64,000 bases of DNA from Crossaster papposus (taxonomy: Eukaryota; Echinodermata; Asteroidea; Velatida; Solasteridae), in contig JBAIAA010000441.1 in the NCBI GenBank assembly GCA_037893245.1, positions 1,984,001 through 2,048,000 of the forward strand. Direction: 5' to 3'. The notes below the pieces were generated by a model. That model was not told the origin of the DNA. It saw nothing but the letters and a program-made list of their open reading frames with translations, and did no database searches. Below, in pieces: positions 47,435-59,879 of the stretch; within the stretch, counting starts at the first letter, position 1; each line of letters begins with the position of its first letter. The translations under genes and the position numbers were made by a program.

Positions 47435-47870
47435 GTAGCATGAATTTCAGACTTTATGAAATCCAAACTCATTTGTAGTAGTGCGCACGATTAAGTGGAT
47501 ATAATTAGGAGCGTGATCTGTCACGTGATAGGGTTTAAGCAATAATATGAAAAAAGGTCTGATTTCCATAGGAATCTGATTTTCATATGACACCAGCCTT
47601 TCAAAGGGATTTAAGAACAGTCGTCTAGACAACACGTCTGGTTAGATGATACTTATTGTACGTAGCCCATGGTGATACGCAATTGCTTGTCACTTGATAG
47701 TGGACTACCAACACCGTGTTCCAATAACTATTCCAAAAGCAAATCTTCTGCAGGCTGTAGGCCTATCTGCCATTCTAAAGATTATTAATTACTTACCCGT
47801 AAAAAAGCATTGACCATGTAATTTCAAGATGGAAAATATGCTTCATAATTATATAGACATTCTATTGTAG
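47435..47870. repeat. Segmental duplicate of 13170-13560
   Basis: Counterpart of the block at 13170-13560; together with the following small-exon units it marks an ancient duplication of intron material on either side of the mobile-element block. Confidence 0.8.
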
Positions 47871-47936
47871 CGAGTCTTTGAAACAAATTATTGAATCTAA
47901 GACAAGTTTGCAAAAGAATGCGAATTGTACACTTAC

Positions 47937-47966
47937 CTCAGTCGATGGCCGTCGGCGTCCGCCCAC
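47937..47966 (-). CDS. Microexon, 30 nt (VGGRRRPSTE)
   Basis: Acceptor TTTCATTTTCTTAATACAG and donor GTAAGTG bound 30 nt, reading VGGRRRPSTE in phase 0. It is basic and has possible phosphorylation residues next to an Arg triplet. Its 3' intron flank resembles the repeat unit's donor side but the acceptor side differs. Confidence 0.65.
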
Positions 47967-48424
47967 CTGTATTAAGAAAATGAAACAGGTGGCAAAAAAC
48001 ATTAATTGTAAAGTGTTGTTATACAATCGTAAGCATTAAGAAAACCATACTGGGATAATATCATTGGAATTGACAGTTTGTAATGTAATTACCTAATTTA
48101 GACTTCATTTTGAACCTAGGTTGACAGTGAAATAATTACCATTCGTGTATATGCATTCTATAATCGTTTTACAAGACAGGATCTATGAGTTTACTTGACA
48201 TTTCGGTAGCATTAAGTCAAACGAATTAATATCACAGCCCTGCAATTAACTTCAACAATGTAAGAGTTTATATGAAACCAATGATTTTCAGGCAGAGTTA
48301 AACTAACGAAGAAAAATCGCATATACACTGATAACAGTATATCGACCAGATATGGCAAAACCGTGAAATAAACTTATATGAACTTCGAAGTTAAACAGTA
48401 AAGGCAAATCGAATGTACACTTAC

Positions 48425-48433
48425 ACATCCCAC
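48425..48433 (-). CDS. Cassette microexon, 9 nt (VGC)
   Basis: GTGGGATGT between TTCGGCAAG and GTAAGTG; phase 0 Val-Gly-Cys. The usual acceptor position reads GCAT. Confidence 0.45.
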
Positions 48434-49079
48434 CTTGCCGAATAAGACATGCAAAGAAACAAAAGAGATGTTAGAAAAACTTTAATTGATAAAGTTTAAT
48501 AGTGTGTATAAAGGGAATACAAACCAAGACAATGGCACAGGATTCAATAATTTGTCTTCATCTTACGTCTCAATGGATATATTATTACAAAGTTTCAACG
48601 TTTTCGTCTGGATATTTTCTCCTTTCCTATGAATTAATTTTGTTTAATTCCAATGACATAATTGAAAAAAAAAGTTAAATCTGTGAAATCGCAATCCAAG
48701 AAAAACGCTAAACTCTGCCGTGTAATGAAATCACAAAAACAGAAAGATTGAGCGAAGCAAGTCTTGAGGGAACAGTATTACTCATTTTAAAACATTTTTT
48801 ATACAATTTCAGCAACATTTTGGTAAAATTGAATAACAGTGTAGTTTAAAGTGGAGTTTGGTCTTGCACGACATTAAGTCAAAAGATATAATATTGCAGC
48901 CCTGCAATTGACTTCAACACTGTAAGAGTTTATTTGGAACCAATGATTTTCAGGCAGAGTTAAACTAACGAAAATATTTTGCATAATCACTGATTACAGT
49001 ATATCGACCAGATGGAAAACCGTCAAATATACTTTAACTTCGAAGTTAAACAGTGAAGGCAAATCAAATGTACACTTAC

Positions 49080-49088
49080 CATTTCCCA
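49080..49088 (-). CDS. Cassette microexon, 9 nt (WEM)
   Basis: TGGGAAATG between TTCGGCAAAG and GTAAGTG; phase 0 Trp-Glu-Met. This copy has one extra base, but it falls before the shifted acceptor, so the 9-nt exon stays in frame. Confidence 0.45.
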
Positions 49089-51197
49089 CTTTGCCGAATA
49101 AGACATGTAAAGAAACAAAAGAGATGTTAGAAAAACATTAATTGATAAAGTTTAATAGTGTGTATATAAAAGGAAAACAAACCAAGAAAATGGCACAGGA
49201 TTCAACACTTTGTCTTTATCTTACGTCTGAATGGATATATTATTACAAAGTTTCAACGTTTTCAACTGGATATTTTCTCTTTTCCTATGGATTAATTTTG
49301 TTTAATTTCAATGAAATAATTGTAAAAAGAAGGTAAACCTGTAAAATCGCCCCCCCCCCAAAAAAAAAAAAACAACCCAAAAAACCCAAAACACCGCAAA
49401 ACTCCGCCGTGTAATGAAATCATTAGTGAAGCAAGTAATAATCAGTGTTGTTGTTGTTAAAAGAAATTTGACTGGACTTGCTTTTCTTTGTAAATATCTA
49501 TTTCTGGCTCGGGAGGTTAACTTGTTTCTTTTTTAAAGTTAACTTTCTTTCTTTCGCTTGCAATATTGGGTGATTTATGAATGTTTCGGTAACAACTTTA
49601 GAGCAGGTTGACAGTGAAATCATTACCATTATTTTAAATGAATTCTAGAATCGCTCTACAAGACAGGATCCAGAGGGTGTACTTGGCATCAGAAAGGCAT
49701 CCATTTACACCATAAACAAACGCGCGCACACATACATACGATACTGTGGACATTCAGGTACAAAACATGTAGTTAACAACACTTTGGCTAGTAAGTACTA
49801 TAAATGTTTTTAACCCCAAATTTGGATTCTGGTCCACTCAAGTGCCCCCCTTCATTTGTACACAAACATGTATAACTCTAACCCCAATTCCCTCTAAAGT
49901 TCCTTTTCAGAGAGTGGGAAACTGACTTTGGATGTGTACTGCATCCATCAGTTGACACATTGTTGTTCACATGTCAGGTATGGAATAATTCTAGACAGAA
50001 AACTCCTCATCGCCCAGAGACATTGTGTGTAAACAGTCGTATCAAGATAATCTCGATCATTTTGACCCAGCGACATTCGTTGGATGTTGGTAGCATTTTC
50101 ACTGAGTCTGTAGTTATTTTGAATCTCAGTACATGTATATCAACTACATTGATACCCCTCAAACCAATGTTTTGATGCGAATAGAAAACAAAATAAAAGA
50201 ATAGTGGGAAAACGTATTTGACAAGCGTAGACAAATAAATACCATAATAATAATACGACTGAACGAACACAACAAAACAAGGGTGGCAACTTGCAATCAA
50301 CGACACTCAAATTATCTCTATTATAGTATTGATCAAATTAGATGGTGTATTTTATTTAGTCTCGGCCCCGGACGCCCATACATACACACGGACGCTCACC
50401 ACAGGGTTCCTATAGTCAGAGAGGGAGGGCCAGCCCATAATTATTATCATGAGTAAAAGGAACAAAATATCGGAAAAGCACATTGGGTTCGTTTTCAGCT
50501 CATTCAATTTCAATGGAAGGTAATTGAAAGTAAGTCATACGTAGCTGAACCTCTATGAGCAAAAACAAACTATCAAATACAGGAGAAACAAGTACTAGTT
50601 TTTAGTTACAAACAAGGCAGTTAGTCTGGTTTTCCTGACAAAATAATTGATCGTGTATTGATCATAATAGTATTACATAGTTGGTTCTATATTCACTCAT
50701 ACCTGTATGCAACAAGAACTTAAACATGGCATGGTACAAAGTCGTTAACACAAAATTAAAAGTCGTTCTGCCACTCTTCAGATTGTTTTCCCGGTAAAAA
50801 TGTTCGGTTTTTGTGCAGCCTGGAAATGTTTCGGTTGCAACTTTAAAGCAGGTTCACAGTGAAGTAATTACCATTCGTTTCTATGCATTCTATAATCGTT
50901 TTACAAGACAGGATCCATGAGTGTACTTGACATTTCGGTACAATTAATTAACACTGTGGTTAAAAATGGAGTTTGGTCTTGCACGACATTAAGTCAGAAG
51001 ATTTAATATTGCAGCCCTGTAAATTGACTTCAACACTGTAAGAGTTTATATGGAACCGATGATTTTCAGGCAGAGTTAAACTAACGAAGAAAAATCGCAT
51101 ATACACTGATGACAGTATACCGACCAGATATGGAAAACCGCGAAACATACTTGAACTTTGAAGTTAAACAGTGAAGGCGAATCGAATGTACACTTAC

Positions 51198-51206
51198 CTC
51201 CATGTC
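51198..51206 (-). CDS. Cassette microexon, 9 nt (DME)
   Basis: GACATGGAG between TTCGGCAAG and GTAAGTG; phase 0 Asp-Met-Glu. It is the first cassette after the transmembrane exon in transcript order. Confidence 0.45.
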
Positions 51207-51935
51207 CTTGCCGAATAAGACATGTAAAGAAACAAAAAAGATGTTAGAAAAACATTCATTTATACAGTTTAATTGTGTGTAGGCCAATAAAGGGAATACA
51301 AACCAAGAAAATGGCACAGTATTCAACACTTTGTCATTATCTTACGTCTCAATAAATATATACCATTACAAAGTTTCAACGTTTTCTTCTGGATATTTCC
51401 TCCTTTCTTCTGGACTTTTTTATAATTTCAATGACAAAATTGTATAAAGACGTTGAATCTGTAAAATCGCCCTTAAAGAAAAACGCAACCTCCGCCGTGT
51501 AATGAAATCACGAAAATAGACAGATTGAGTGAAGCAAGGCTTGGGGAAACAGTAATACTCAGAAGTTTTGTTGTTGATAAAGAAAATTTGACTGGAATAG
51601 AAAACAAAATAAAGGAATAGTGAAAAAACATCTTTGAAAATAGTGGACAAATTAATACCTTAATAATAATACGACTGAACGAACACAACAAAACATGGGT
51701 GTTTGCTTCTTATAATTCACAAACGCTATTCAACATGACAATGCAATCAAAGACCAATCAGATCCCGTGGTTCGAAAGCAGCGCATTCATAAACATAACA
51801 ACAAAACATGGAAGTATGACTAAAACTTCAAGGCTGTGAATGAAACTGCAGTGATTAGACTCCACATGGGTATAGTACACACGTACAGCACAGCCTTGCA
51901 CTCAAGGCTAGTGTGATTTGTGAATTATAACTGTG

Positions 51936-53208
51936 TCTATAGTCCAGGCAAAATACATAATTTTGTTTTGTTGACCTCAAACAAATTGCAACAAATTGTT
52001 TTTCACCACAGTGCACTTCTATAAGGTCCCTAGAATTACATACTAAAAGTCTACAAAAATCCAAGTGGTGAAAATATGTCTAATTTGCATAAGTCGTCTA
52101 TAATCCCTGTCGTGTAATATGTTTATTCCCATATTTGGGTATATATTTTATTTTTATTTTTTAAAAAGTTTATTTTGGCGATTATACTTACACATTCTTA
52201 CTTCAATAACATTTTCTAAAGCATTTAATAAGTGACTAAATAATTATGAAAATATAGTAATGGTCTAAAATGACTACAATTATACCACATAATTTGCACG
52301 CATTTACCGGGTCTCCAGATATCATCAAGTAGTCAGTATTGATGTGCTTCAAATTCTCCAAGTTGCTTACTGGCACAGTTATCCTATTAAAACCTTATGG
52401 AAAACCATATTAACAATGATAACATTGTGATATTTAGCCTAGCAAACAAAAACTGGGGAAAAATGGTGTGTCCCTAAATTGGGCTAAAAGGTAGGTGAAG
52501 GGTTGCCTAAGGTGGGAGACTGGAACAATTTCAATGAAACCCCCCAAATTAAAGATTGTTGTTGCTTACAATAATCCAATCTACGTTAAAATGTATTTTG
52601 GGGATTTCCTTGAACTTGTTCAAGTCTCCCGTGTTAGGCAACCCTTTAACTACTTTTTAGCCCAATTTATGGACACACCATTCCCCCCCCCCCCCCCAGT
52701 TTTTGTTTGCTTGGCTAAATATCACAATGTTATCATTGTTAATATGATTTTTCATAAGGTTTTAATATGATAATTGTGCCAGTAAGCAACTTGGTGAATT
52801 TGAAGCTCACCAATACTGACTACTTGATGATATCTGGAGACAGTGTAATGTGCGCACATTTATAGGGTCACGAAGTTGTCATTTTGGATAATTACTACTT
52901 TTTCATAATTATTCAGTCACTAATATACTTTAGCAAAATGGTATTGAAGTAAGGATATGTAAGTAGAATCACCAAAATAAACCTTTTAAAAAATAACAAA
53001 TGTATATATACCCAAATATGAGAATAAATATATTACGCGGCAGGGATTAACGATTTATGCAAATTAGTCATACTTCCACCACTTTAATTTTTAAAGACTT
53101 TTAATATGTCATTGTGGGGACCTTTTAGAAATGCATTGTGGTGAAAAAAAAGTTGTTGCAATTTGTTTGAGGTCAAAACTTATTGTTCCTGGACTACTAT
53201 TAGCTGGA
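51936..53208. mobile_element. Foldback element with arms of about 600 bp
   Basis: The left arm starts TAGTCCAGGCAAAATACATA; the right arm ends, inverted, with TTCCTGGACTA. Pairing can be followed through many blocks, for example AGTAAGCAACTTGG on both arms and AACAATGATAACATTGTGAT. The centre is near 52570. Possible CTA target copies flank it. A C-run near 52683 interrupts the right arm. No open frame is supported. Confidence 0.8.
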
Positions 53209-53569
53209 AGTGAACTGTAACTGTTCTATAGTATTATGGTATCTATACATGTATACTTCTTGGTAGGTTAAAACAACAAGTATTAACCTTAAACCTATAT
53301 ATAACGAAATTTTGCACCGAAGATGACACCTTTTGAGAGGGCTTATTGAGACTTATATACAGTTGCGTCCTCTAAAAGAAATTCAACTAAAACTCTATTT
53401 TAGTTTGAGTCGGTATGAGATTTTGTTCGATAAAATCGATGAACACTGTAGTTTAAAGTGGAGTTTGGTCTTGCACGACCTTAAGTCAAAAGATATAATA
53501 TTGCAGCCCTGCAATTGACTTCAACAATGTAAGAGTTTATATGGAACCAATGATTTTCAGGCAGAGTTA

Positions 53570-53830
53570 AAGGTAGGATACACTATTGGTAATTGCTTAA
53601 ATTATCATGAATGGGTGGATTTTTTTTATTTATTTATTTTTTTTTTTTTTGGGGGGGGGTTTGTATTTTTATAAAATATCGTTTATAACTGGCCTGTCCG
53701 AAATTTTACAATCATGGGTGCTGGGAAAAGCAAGAAAAACGGCATTCGTTTTCAACCGGCGTCAGGCAGTGGTTCGTATATATAATATGTTGTTAATTAC
53801 TGTTGTTTTTTTGACTTGACTACAGCGATC
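53570..53830. repeat. Dispersed repeat with T-run/G-run junction
   Basis: AGGATACACTATTGGTAATTG is the start of a dispersed repeat also found, inverted, near 10970-10995. A T run followed directly by a G run lies at about 53637-53660. Confidence 0.5.
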
Positions 53831-54464
53831 GCGAAGCCCGAAGCCAATTACGGCGTGGGGGTCCGGGGGCCGCTCAGAGAAGGGCCCGTGACAATTTTGA
53901 ATTCCAGATGCTCTGTGGTGCGATCACGAGGTGATTTCTAGGCCACTTTACTCGGAAATTACGTAATATGTGCAACAAACGACAAATTTACGGAAGTTTT
54001 GATTTTATTTACAATGACAAAACTTTGCTCATCAGCCCTTATTCCTCCATGATCAATAGAAGGGAATGGAAAGTAAGTCATACGTAGCTGTTAAGACAAA
54101 CTATCAAAGACAGAGGAAAACAATACCAGTTTTAAGGCAGCTAGTCTGGTTTCCTGACATTTTCCCCAACGTCTATAATTGCACCGCTTTGTCTCTAGTA
54201 TTGGGTCAAGAAACCAGACTACAAGAACGGAATTTTCTTTCACGGTTTTTAGCATCCATGAACACAACACTTTCCACAGGTCATTGAGACAATATTTGTC
54301 ATAAACTATTAACCCCCAAATCTATCCATTTCTGAAAGTTACAGCATGCAAAGGAAAATGTTATTTATCACTTTTTAATTGAGGCCTATTCAACTCCGAT
54401 CGTTATTGTGACTGTTTTTTATTTCAATCTCGGCCGCGGAAAAATTTTACAGGCTTTTACCAAA

Positions 54465-54668
54465 CCAATTTAGTCACTTTATATCATTCAATTTCAAAGT
54501 TTGGTCACTCTTTTTTAAACACCAGGTCGGAAATATTCGTCATTTTAGATCAAATTTGTCTGAGCAACATCTTGGACGAATTGGATCTGTAATGGCGAAT
54601 ATTCCCGAAACAACGTTTAAATAGAGTGACCAAAATTTAAAATTGAATGATAAATGACTAAAGCGTGT
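54465..54668. mobile_element. MITE with inverted ends of about 47 bp
   Basis: The left end TTTAGTCACTTTATATCATTC and the right end, inverted, AATGATAAATGACTAAA, with the blocks GGTCACTCT/AGAGTGACC also pairing. Non-coding; lies just downstream (in transcript sense) of the transmembrane exon. Confidence 0.75.
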
Positions 54669-54769
54669 AATGTTTTTCATCGGACTAAATTTAATGTAAG
54701 AGTTGGTGAATTTGTATTAATTTTGTTTTTCAAATAGCCGGGAAAACCTATATAGATCTTGAAACTCAC

Positions 54770-55108
54770 ACAAACGGTTTTTATACGCCATAAGCAATAA
54801 CAGAAAGTCGCCACCAGCAAGAAGACCAGAACAACGGCTGCAACAATTGCGATAAAGCCAGGGACGCCTCCCACGTCAGCGAACGGATTTGGGTGGCACA
54901 TTCCCTGGCCAGTTCCCCTCACCAAAGACAGGCTGAACCCTTCGTTGCATTTGGTACACTCGTCTTCCGCTGGACCAAGGCATTCGACACAGTTCGGACT
55001 ACAACCACCACTGTATTCCTCGGCAGCAATGGTAGAGGAAGGTGGTTGCGTCTCCACTGTAGACAGCACTTTGGTTGGGAACTTGGGTGGTTCTTCAGTA
55101 GTGACATT
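54770..55108 (-). CDS. UNC5C-like receptor, furin-like repeat and transmembrane exon
   Basis: 339 nt, 113 codons, phase 0 at both ends, from acceptor TTTTGTATCTTGCAG to donor GTGAGT. A Thr/Pro/Ser-rich stalk with an N-glycosylation sequon (NVT at its first residues) leads into one cysteine-rich unit, CSPNCVECLGPAEDECTKC then a final Cys. This spacing is that of furin-like (FU) repeats. A hydrophobic helix follows (GFIAIVAAVVLVFLLVATFC), then a short basic stop-transfer WRIKTVC. With the signal-peptide exon this makes a type I protein with an ectodomain of only about 80 residues. No Ig or thrombospondin domains, unlike UNC5 itself. Confidence 0.9.
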
Positions 55109-55319
55109 CTGCAAGATACAAAATAGAGCAAATCAAGTTACGGTAATTGTTCTTTCAGTATTAGATGTGTTGTCCTTCACTGTCGCGTATTTACAATGTT
55201 GTGTCAGTGTTGCCCCAAAGGGCAAAGAAATCTGATATTGGATTTACATCTCCCGACGCAAATTCATTTTATGAAACATTTGGTTGCGATACACCCTGCT
55301 AATCGGATTTGAGTCGGTT

Positions 55320-55964
<645 letters not shown>

Positions 55965-57020
55965 GCAGGAGGTTATACGTTCGAGTCCCACCAGGGTCAG
56001 GGATTGTTTTCGATTTACGAAAGAATCCCTTGGAACAAAACTCAGCAGTGTAAATACTCGTAGGCGAAGGGCAAACAAATCTAATATTGAATTGAATTGA
56101 CACTTTAAAATGAAACCAAATTTTGTCGCACCTATGGTGGCCTTGACGGAACATAATCATTGGTGTTTATTTTTTGCAATGTATTAAACATTTACGAAGT
56201 ATTTGGTGGCATCGTGAATTGTTCACAACTAGTGAATATTTTTGCCACGTCGTGAACAATTATGACTCCGCCAAAAAATATTTACAACTATTTGTAAATA
56301 AATTCACAACGTCGCATACAAATATTCACCACCGATTATATGTCCCATCAGGGCCACTGCATTCGTCAGGAATTGTTCGCGAATATCACCGAAGCCCCGG
56401 AAGTTGATCTTGGACACAAAATAGAAGGCGATTTTGAGGTATTTTGTTAAGTATTTTCATGGTTTTGGCGACTTTTTTTTAGATGCATGCTAGGAGATTT
56501 TGCTTATTGTTTTGCGTGGGGATCTAGTACGACAAGCTAAATCAACAATTCAAAAAAGAGGAGATACAGGGCACCAGTCAGTGGGTCTAAAAATAAACAT
56601 AGTCTTGTAGAAGATTTTATCATAAGTGAATCGAAAAGTAGCAGCGAAAAGCAACTTGGAAAGGTTTACAAATACTTCACAGAAGCATGTCCATTAAGAG
56701 TGGATATTTTAGTTATGCAGGATTTGTAGACGTCGAACGCCGCTAAAGTAACGTACGTGACTGCCTGCGTGACCGTGTAACATTTTGAAAGTATTGTTTC
56801 CGACTCTATGAATGCCTTACAAACTCTCTCAACAAGAGTACGACATAATTCACTACGACTGCTTTGACTTGTGGAAATTTGTTTTACATTTTGAAAATAC
56901 TGTGGTGATCAAAATGAGACAACGAATTCCCCCCCCCCCCCCCCCACCCCACCAAAACCCCCACCCCAACCGATTGCCGGTTCCGAATTATTCACAACCC
57001 ACAATGCTGTTAAATGGCGG
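55965..57020. other. Intron 1 sequence, no exon seen
   Basis: Non-coding by inspection. A T-loop-like GTTCGAGTCCCACC at 55979-55992 follows the microsatellite and may belong to a SINE. A C-run lies at 56929-56945. Confidence 0.45.
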
Positions 57021-57024
57021 ATAA

Positions 57025-57320
57025 CATCAAAGTTTTGGTTCGTTGCAACATTCGCGCCATCAGTTTGTAAAGAAAAAGTGGGAATTCCCCCGAAAAAAAA
57101 CCGAGGATTATTTCGCAACAACCCCCGATTGGTGGATTTCCCATTTTTTGGTTCCCATTATTAAAGGTTGTATACACCATTTGCTTTTGTTGTAATTTTC
57201 ATAAATGGATGGGTTAGGAGATTTAGATTTTATAGTAAATAATGCGACGCTGACATTTTGTGTTCATATGATTATAAATGCTGGAAAAACCAATACAAAT
57301 ATTGTTCTTGTATAGTCTGG
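57025..57320. repeat. Dispersed repeat, copy 1
   Basis: Almost the same sequence as 59549-59808: ATTCGCGCCATCAGTTTGTA, GTGGGAATTCCCCCGAAAAA, TTCGCAACAACCCCCGATTG, and GATGGGTTAGGAGATTTAGA. A diverged third copy is at 57620-57760. The two good copies lie on either side of exon 1. Confidence 0.85.
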
Positions 57321-57849
57321 TACGCTGACTTCCTTTAGACGAAACAAAGCAATGTTGTGTCAGGAAATTATCGGGTTAAGAAACCAGACTATAGGCTCTA
57401 CTTGGCTTGTACCTTTCGCGTTTATACCCAGCACGATATGTGGCAGAGGGGTACCCCCCTCTTATCCCTATACTTTATACGCACTCAACACTATTGTAAC
57501 CTAACCCATCCCCCTTGAAACCTAAAAGGAATTCCTGAGATCCCGGGAACACAATGGTCAACACAAAAGAGGGGGGGGGGGGGGGGGGGGGTTCTCTGCC
57601 ACATATCGTGCTTCATATGTTCGCGTTCGAGTTTGTAATAAAAAAGTTGGAATTTTCCTGAAAAAAATAATCACCGAGGATAATTTCGCAACAACCGCTG
57701 ATCGGTGGAAGTCCCATTTTTTTCTAAAATTATTAGAGGTGGTATACACCACATTTCTTAACTTGAGAACACTTGCAATGATTTTACCGAATGATTGAGA
57801 CTGTTATTTACGTACATGCAGTTAAGTAATGTATTTCAATAATAATCCA

Positions 57850-58091
57850 TTAACCAGTTCGCGCCGGATGACGTATATAAACGCAAAGTTTTCCCCAAAT
57901 TCAAAACGGATGACGCATAAACACGAAAAGTTCAAGTTCGGAAATGTCTGTCAGCAGCGACCAAGGCCGGAAATGCGTGGGTGTGCTTCCCGGCACTATC
58001 GGCCTGAACCCGCTTCGGATCGAGTTTCGTTAAAAATAATCCCGCCCCTCGGCTCGGTGATGTTAAAATAAACCCGGCGCGAACTGGTTAA
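57850..58091. mobile_element. Complete TTAA-flanked MITE
   Basis: Inverted ends CCAGTTCGCGCCGG and CCGGCGCGAACTGG sit inside TTAA at 57850-57853 and 58088-58091. The right half matches the fragment at 1-77. Length about 234 bp, non-coding. Confidence 0.85.
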
Positions 58092-58928
58092 ATGTCTTTT
58101 TATTGTTATGTTTGCAAATGTGTACCCTACAAAACATACCCATATATCGCTCGAGTTTGTGTGTGAACGGGAATCTGAGAGAGACGTTGTTTTTCGAAAT
58201 TCAGTGGAATGTGATGTTATAATTTTTTGTTTAAATACACATTGTTTTCATTGTCATTCAGTAAACACGATATAAAAGGATTTACTCAATATATTTTTTT
58301 TCCAAGAGAAACAAAAACACCAGTGCAAACAATATTAGTACGCTACCCTCAAACTAAAAGACCTTCGAGAGACAATTTTTATTTTTATTTTTTTTTATTT
58401 TTTTTTTGGGGGGGGGTCATTTCCAAATGTTTTGTATTATTCTCGTATTGCAATTTCTGTCAATCCAAAAGTGATATACTGGGGACAAGGCGATTAAAAG
58501 TTTAATCGTTTCATTTTAAAATCAAAATAATATCGTCACAAGCATGAGTACTTTTCGAAATCCTTACGTTACTCTGTAGTATTGTATTGTCTCCATTGTT
58601 CAGACGAGTGCTATTTCACGATTCGAGAAATGGATCTTAACCAGGTCGATCTCCAGGTTTGAACTTACTAAATAATTATTCTAACATAAATTTGAATAAT
58701 AAATGTTCGAACATGCAGTTATTCTAACTAACTGGATTAAGCTACATGAGATTTCTGACTTTCATATCCAGTTCTGTAACTTCTATGCTTCCTGGAACTT
58801 AGCCTCACACTATACGTACATGTATCATGATGGCACCCGTATGCTGCGCTAGTATACGCGCTCCCTACGGGGACCACAACCGCAGAGAATGTTGTTTGAA
58901 TCCCATTGGACCTAAAAGTGATTCTTAC

Positions 58929-59012
58929 CTGGGCTTTGCCGACTGACATCAACGGTGTAAACCCAATCACCACCATCACAAATAGCCTAGCTCCTGATCT
59001 TGTCCACGCCAT
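58929..59012 (-). CDS. UNC5C-like receptor, first coding exon with signal peptide
   Basis: ATG at 59010-59012 begins 28 codons ending in phase 0 at donor GTAAGA. The sequence has the three signal-peptide parts: a basic start (MAWTRSGAR), a hydrophobic core (LFVMVVIGFTPLMS) and a small-residue end (VGKAQ). Joined to the next exon it gives ...GKAQ-NVTTEE with no adjustment. I found no other minus-strand exon between 55.1 and 58.9 kb, so the short ectodomain appears complete. Transcription start not identified; no TATA box seen upstream. Confidence 0.8.
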
Positions 59013-59548
59013 TTCTCAAGTATGGATATTCTCCTCACTTTATTTTTACAAAAAAGCACTAATGTTTGTTTCCAATAGCCAAAGTGCAGATTCGTGTTAT
59101 AAAGCACAGGTAGCCCTATACGATGAACGCGTCGCCCGTACCGTGAACACTGTGAAATTTGAAAAGGAATGAGGCCTTTTATTTATGTCGTCCGCCCAAG
59201 GTTGGTAGGTTAGTATTGGTTCCACGACGTTACTATTGTACTTTCTACTCTTTTTTCTTTCTTTTTTTTTCTTTCTTTTTTTTCCTTTCTTTTTTTGGGG
59301 GCGGTTCTCAACACAAAGCCTGTTGCGTTTGGGGTGTTGTTGTTTGGTGTGGGGTGTTTTGGGGTTTTCCCATAAGCGAAAAAAACTGCTGATTCGTATA
59401 AAATCAACAAGATCCAGCTCCCAGTGCGTTCTTAACGGTTGGCGTCACTTTCTGAACGTGAACAAAATAATGGAATTCCCCTTCAAAACCAACCATCATT
59501 TCACAATCGCCTCTGTCCGTATAATTTACTCAGAGGTTAACAGTCACA

Positions 59549-59808
59549 TCAAAGTTTCGGTTCGTTGCAACATTCGCGCCATCAGTTTGTAAAGAAAAAG
59601 TGGGAATTCCCCCGAAAAAAAACGAGGATTATTTCGCAACAACCCCCGATTGGTGGATTTCCCATTTGTTGGTTCCCATTATTAAAGGTTGCATACACCA
59701 TTTGATTTTGTTGTAAATGGATGGGTTAGGGGATTTAGATTTTATAGTAAATATTGCGACGCTGACGTTTTGTGTTCATATGATTATAAATGCTGGAAAA
59801 ACCAAGTC
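59549..59808. repeat. Dispersed repeat, copy 2
   Basis: Near-identical to 57040-57300; see that entry. Includes the same run of A after CCCCCG and the same GATTATAAATGCTGGAAAAA end. Confidence 0.85.
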
Positions 59809-59879
59809 GATCTCCAGCTAACACTTGAGGGGTTAACTTACTAGAGGCTATAGAGACTATTAAGACTAGAGACTAAAAT

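Larger units (their letters stand above)
48090..51640 (-). repeat. Tandem array of intron units, 5' cluster
   Basis: The same unit as 13560-21330, with small exons near 48429, 49084 and 51202. All three share an acceptor side reading TGTCTTATTCGGCAAAG or TGTCTTATTCGGCAAG, which the other cluster lacks, so they descend from a local duplication. A partial copy without an exon lies at 53440-53575. Confidence 0.85.
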
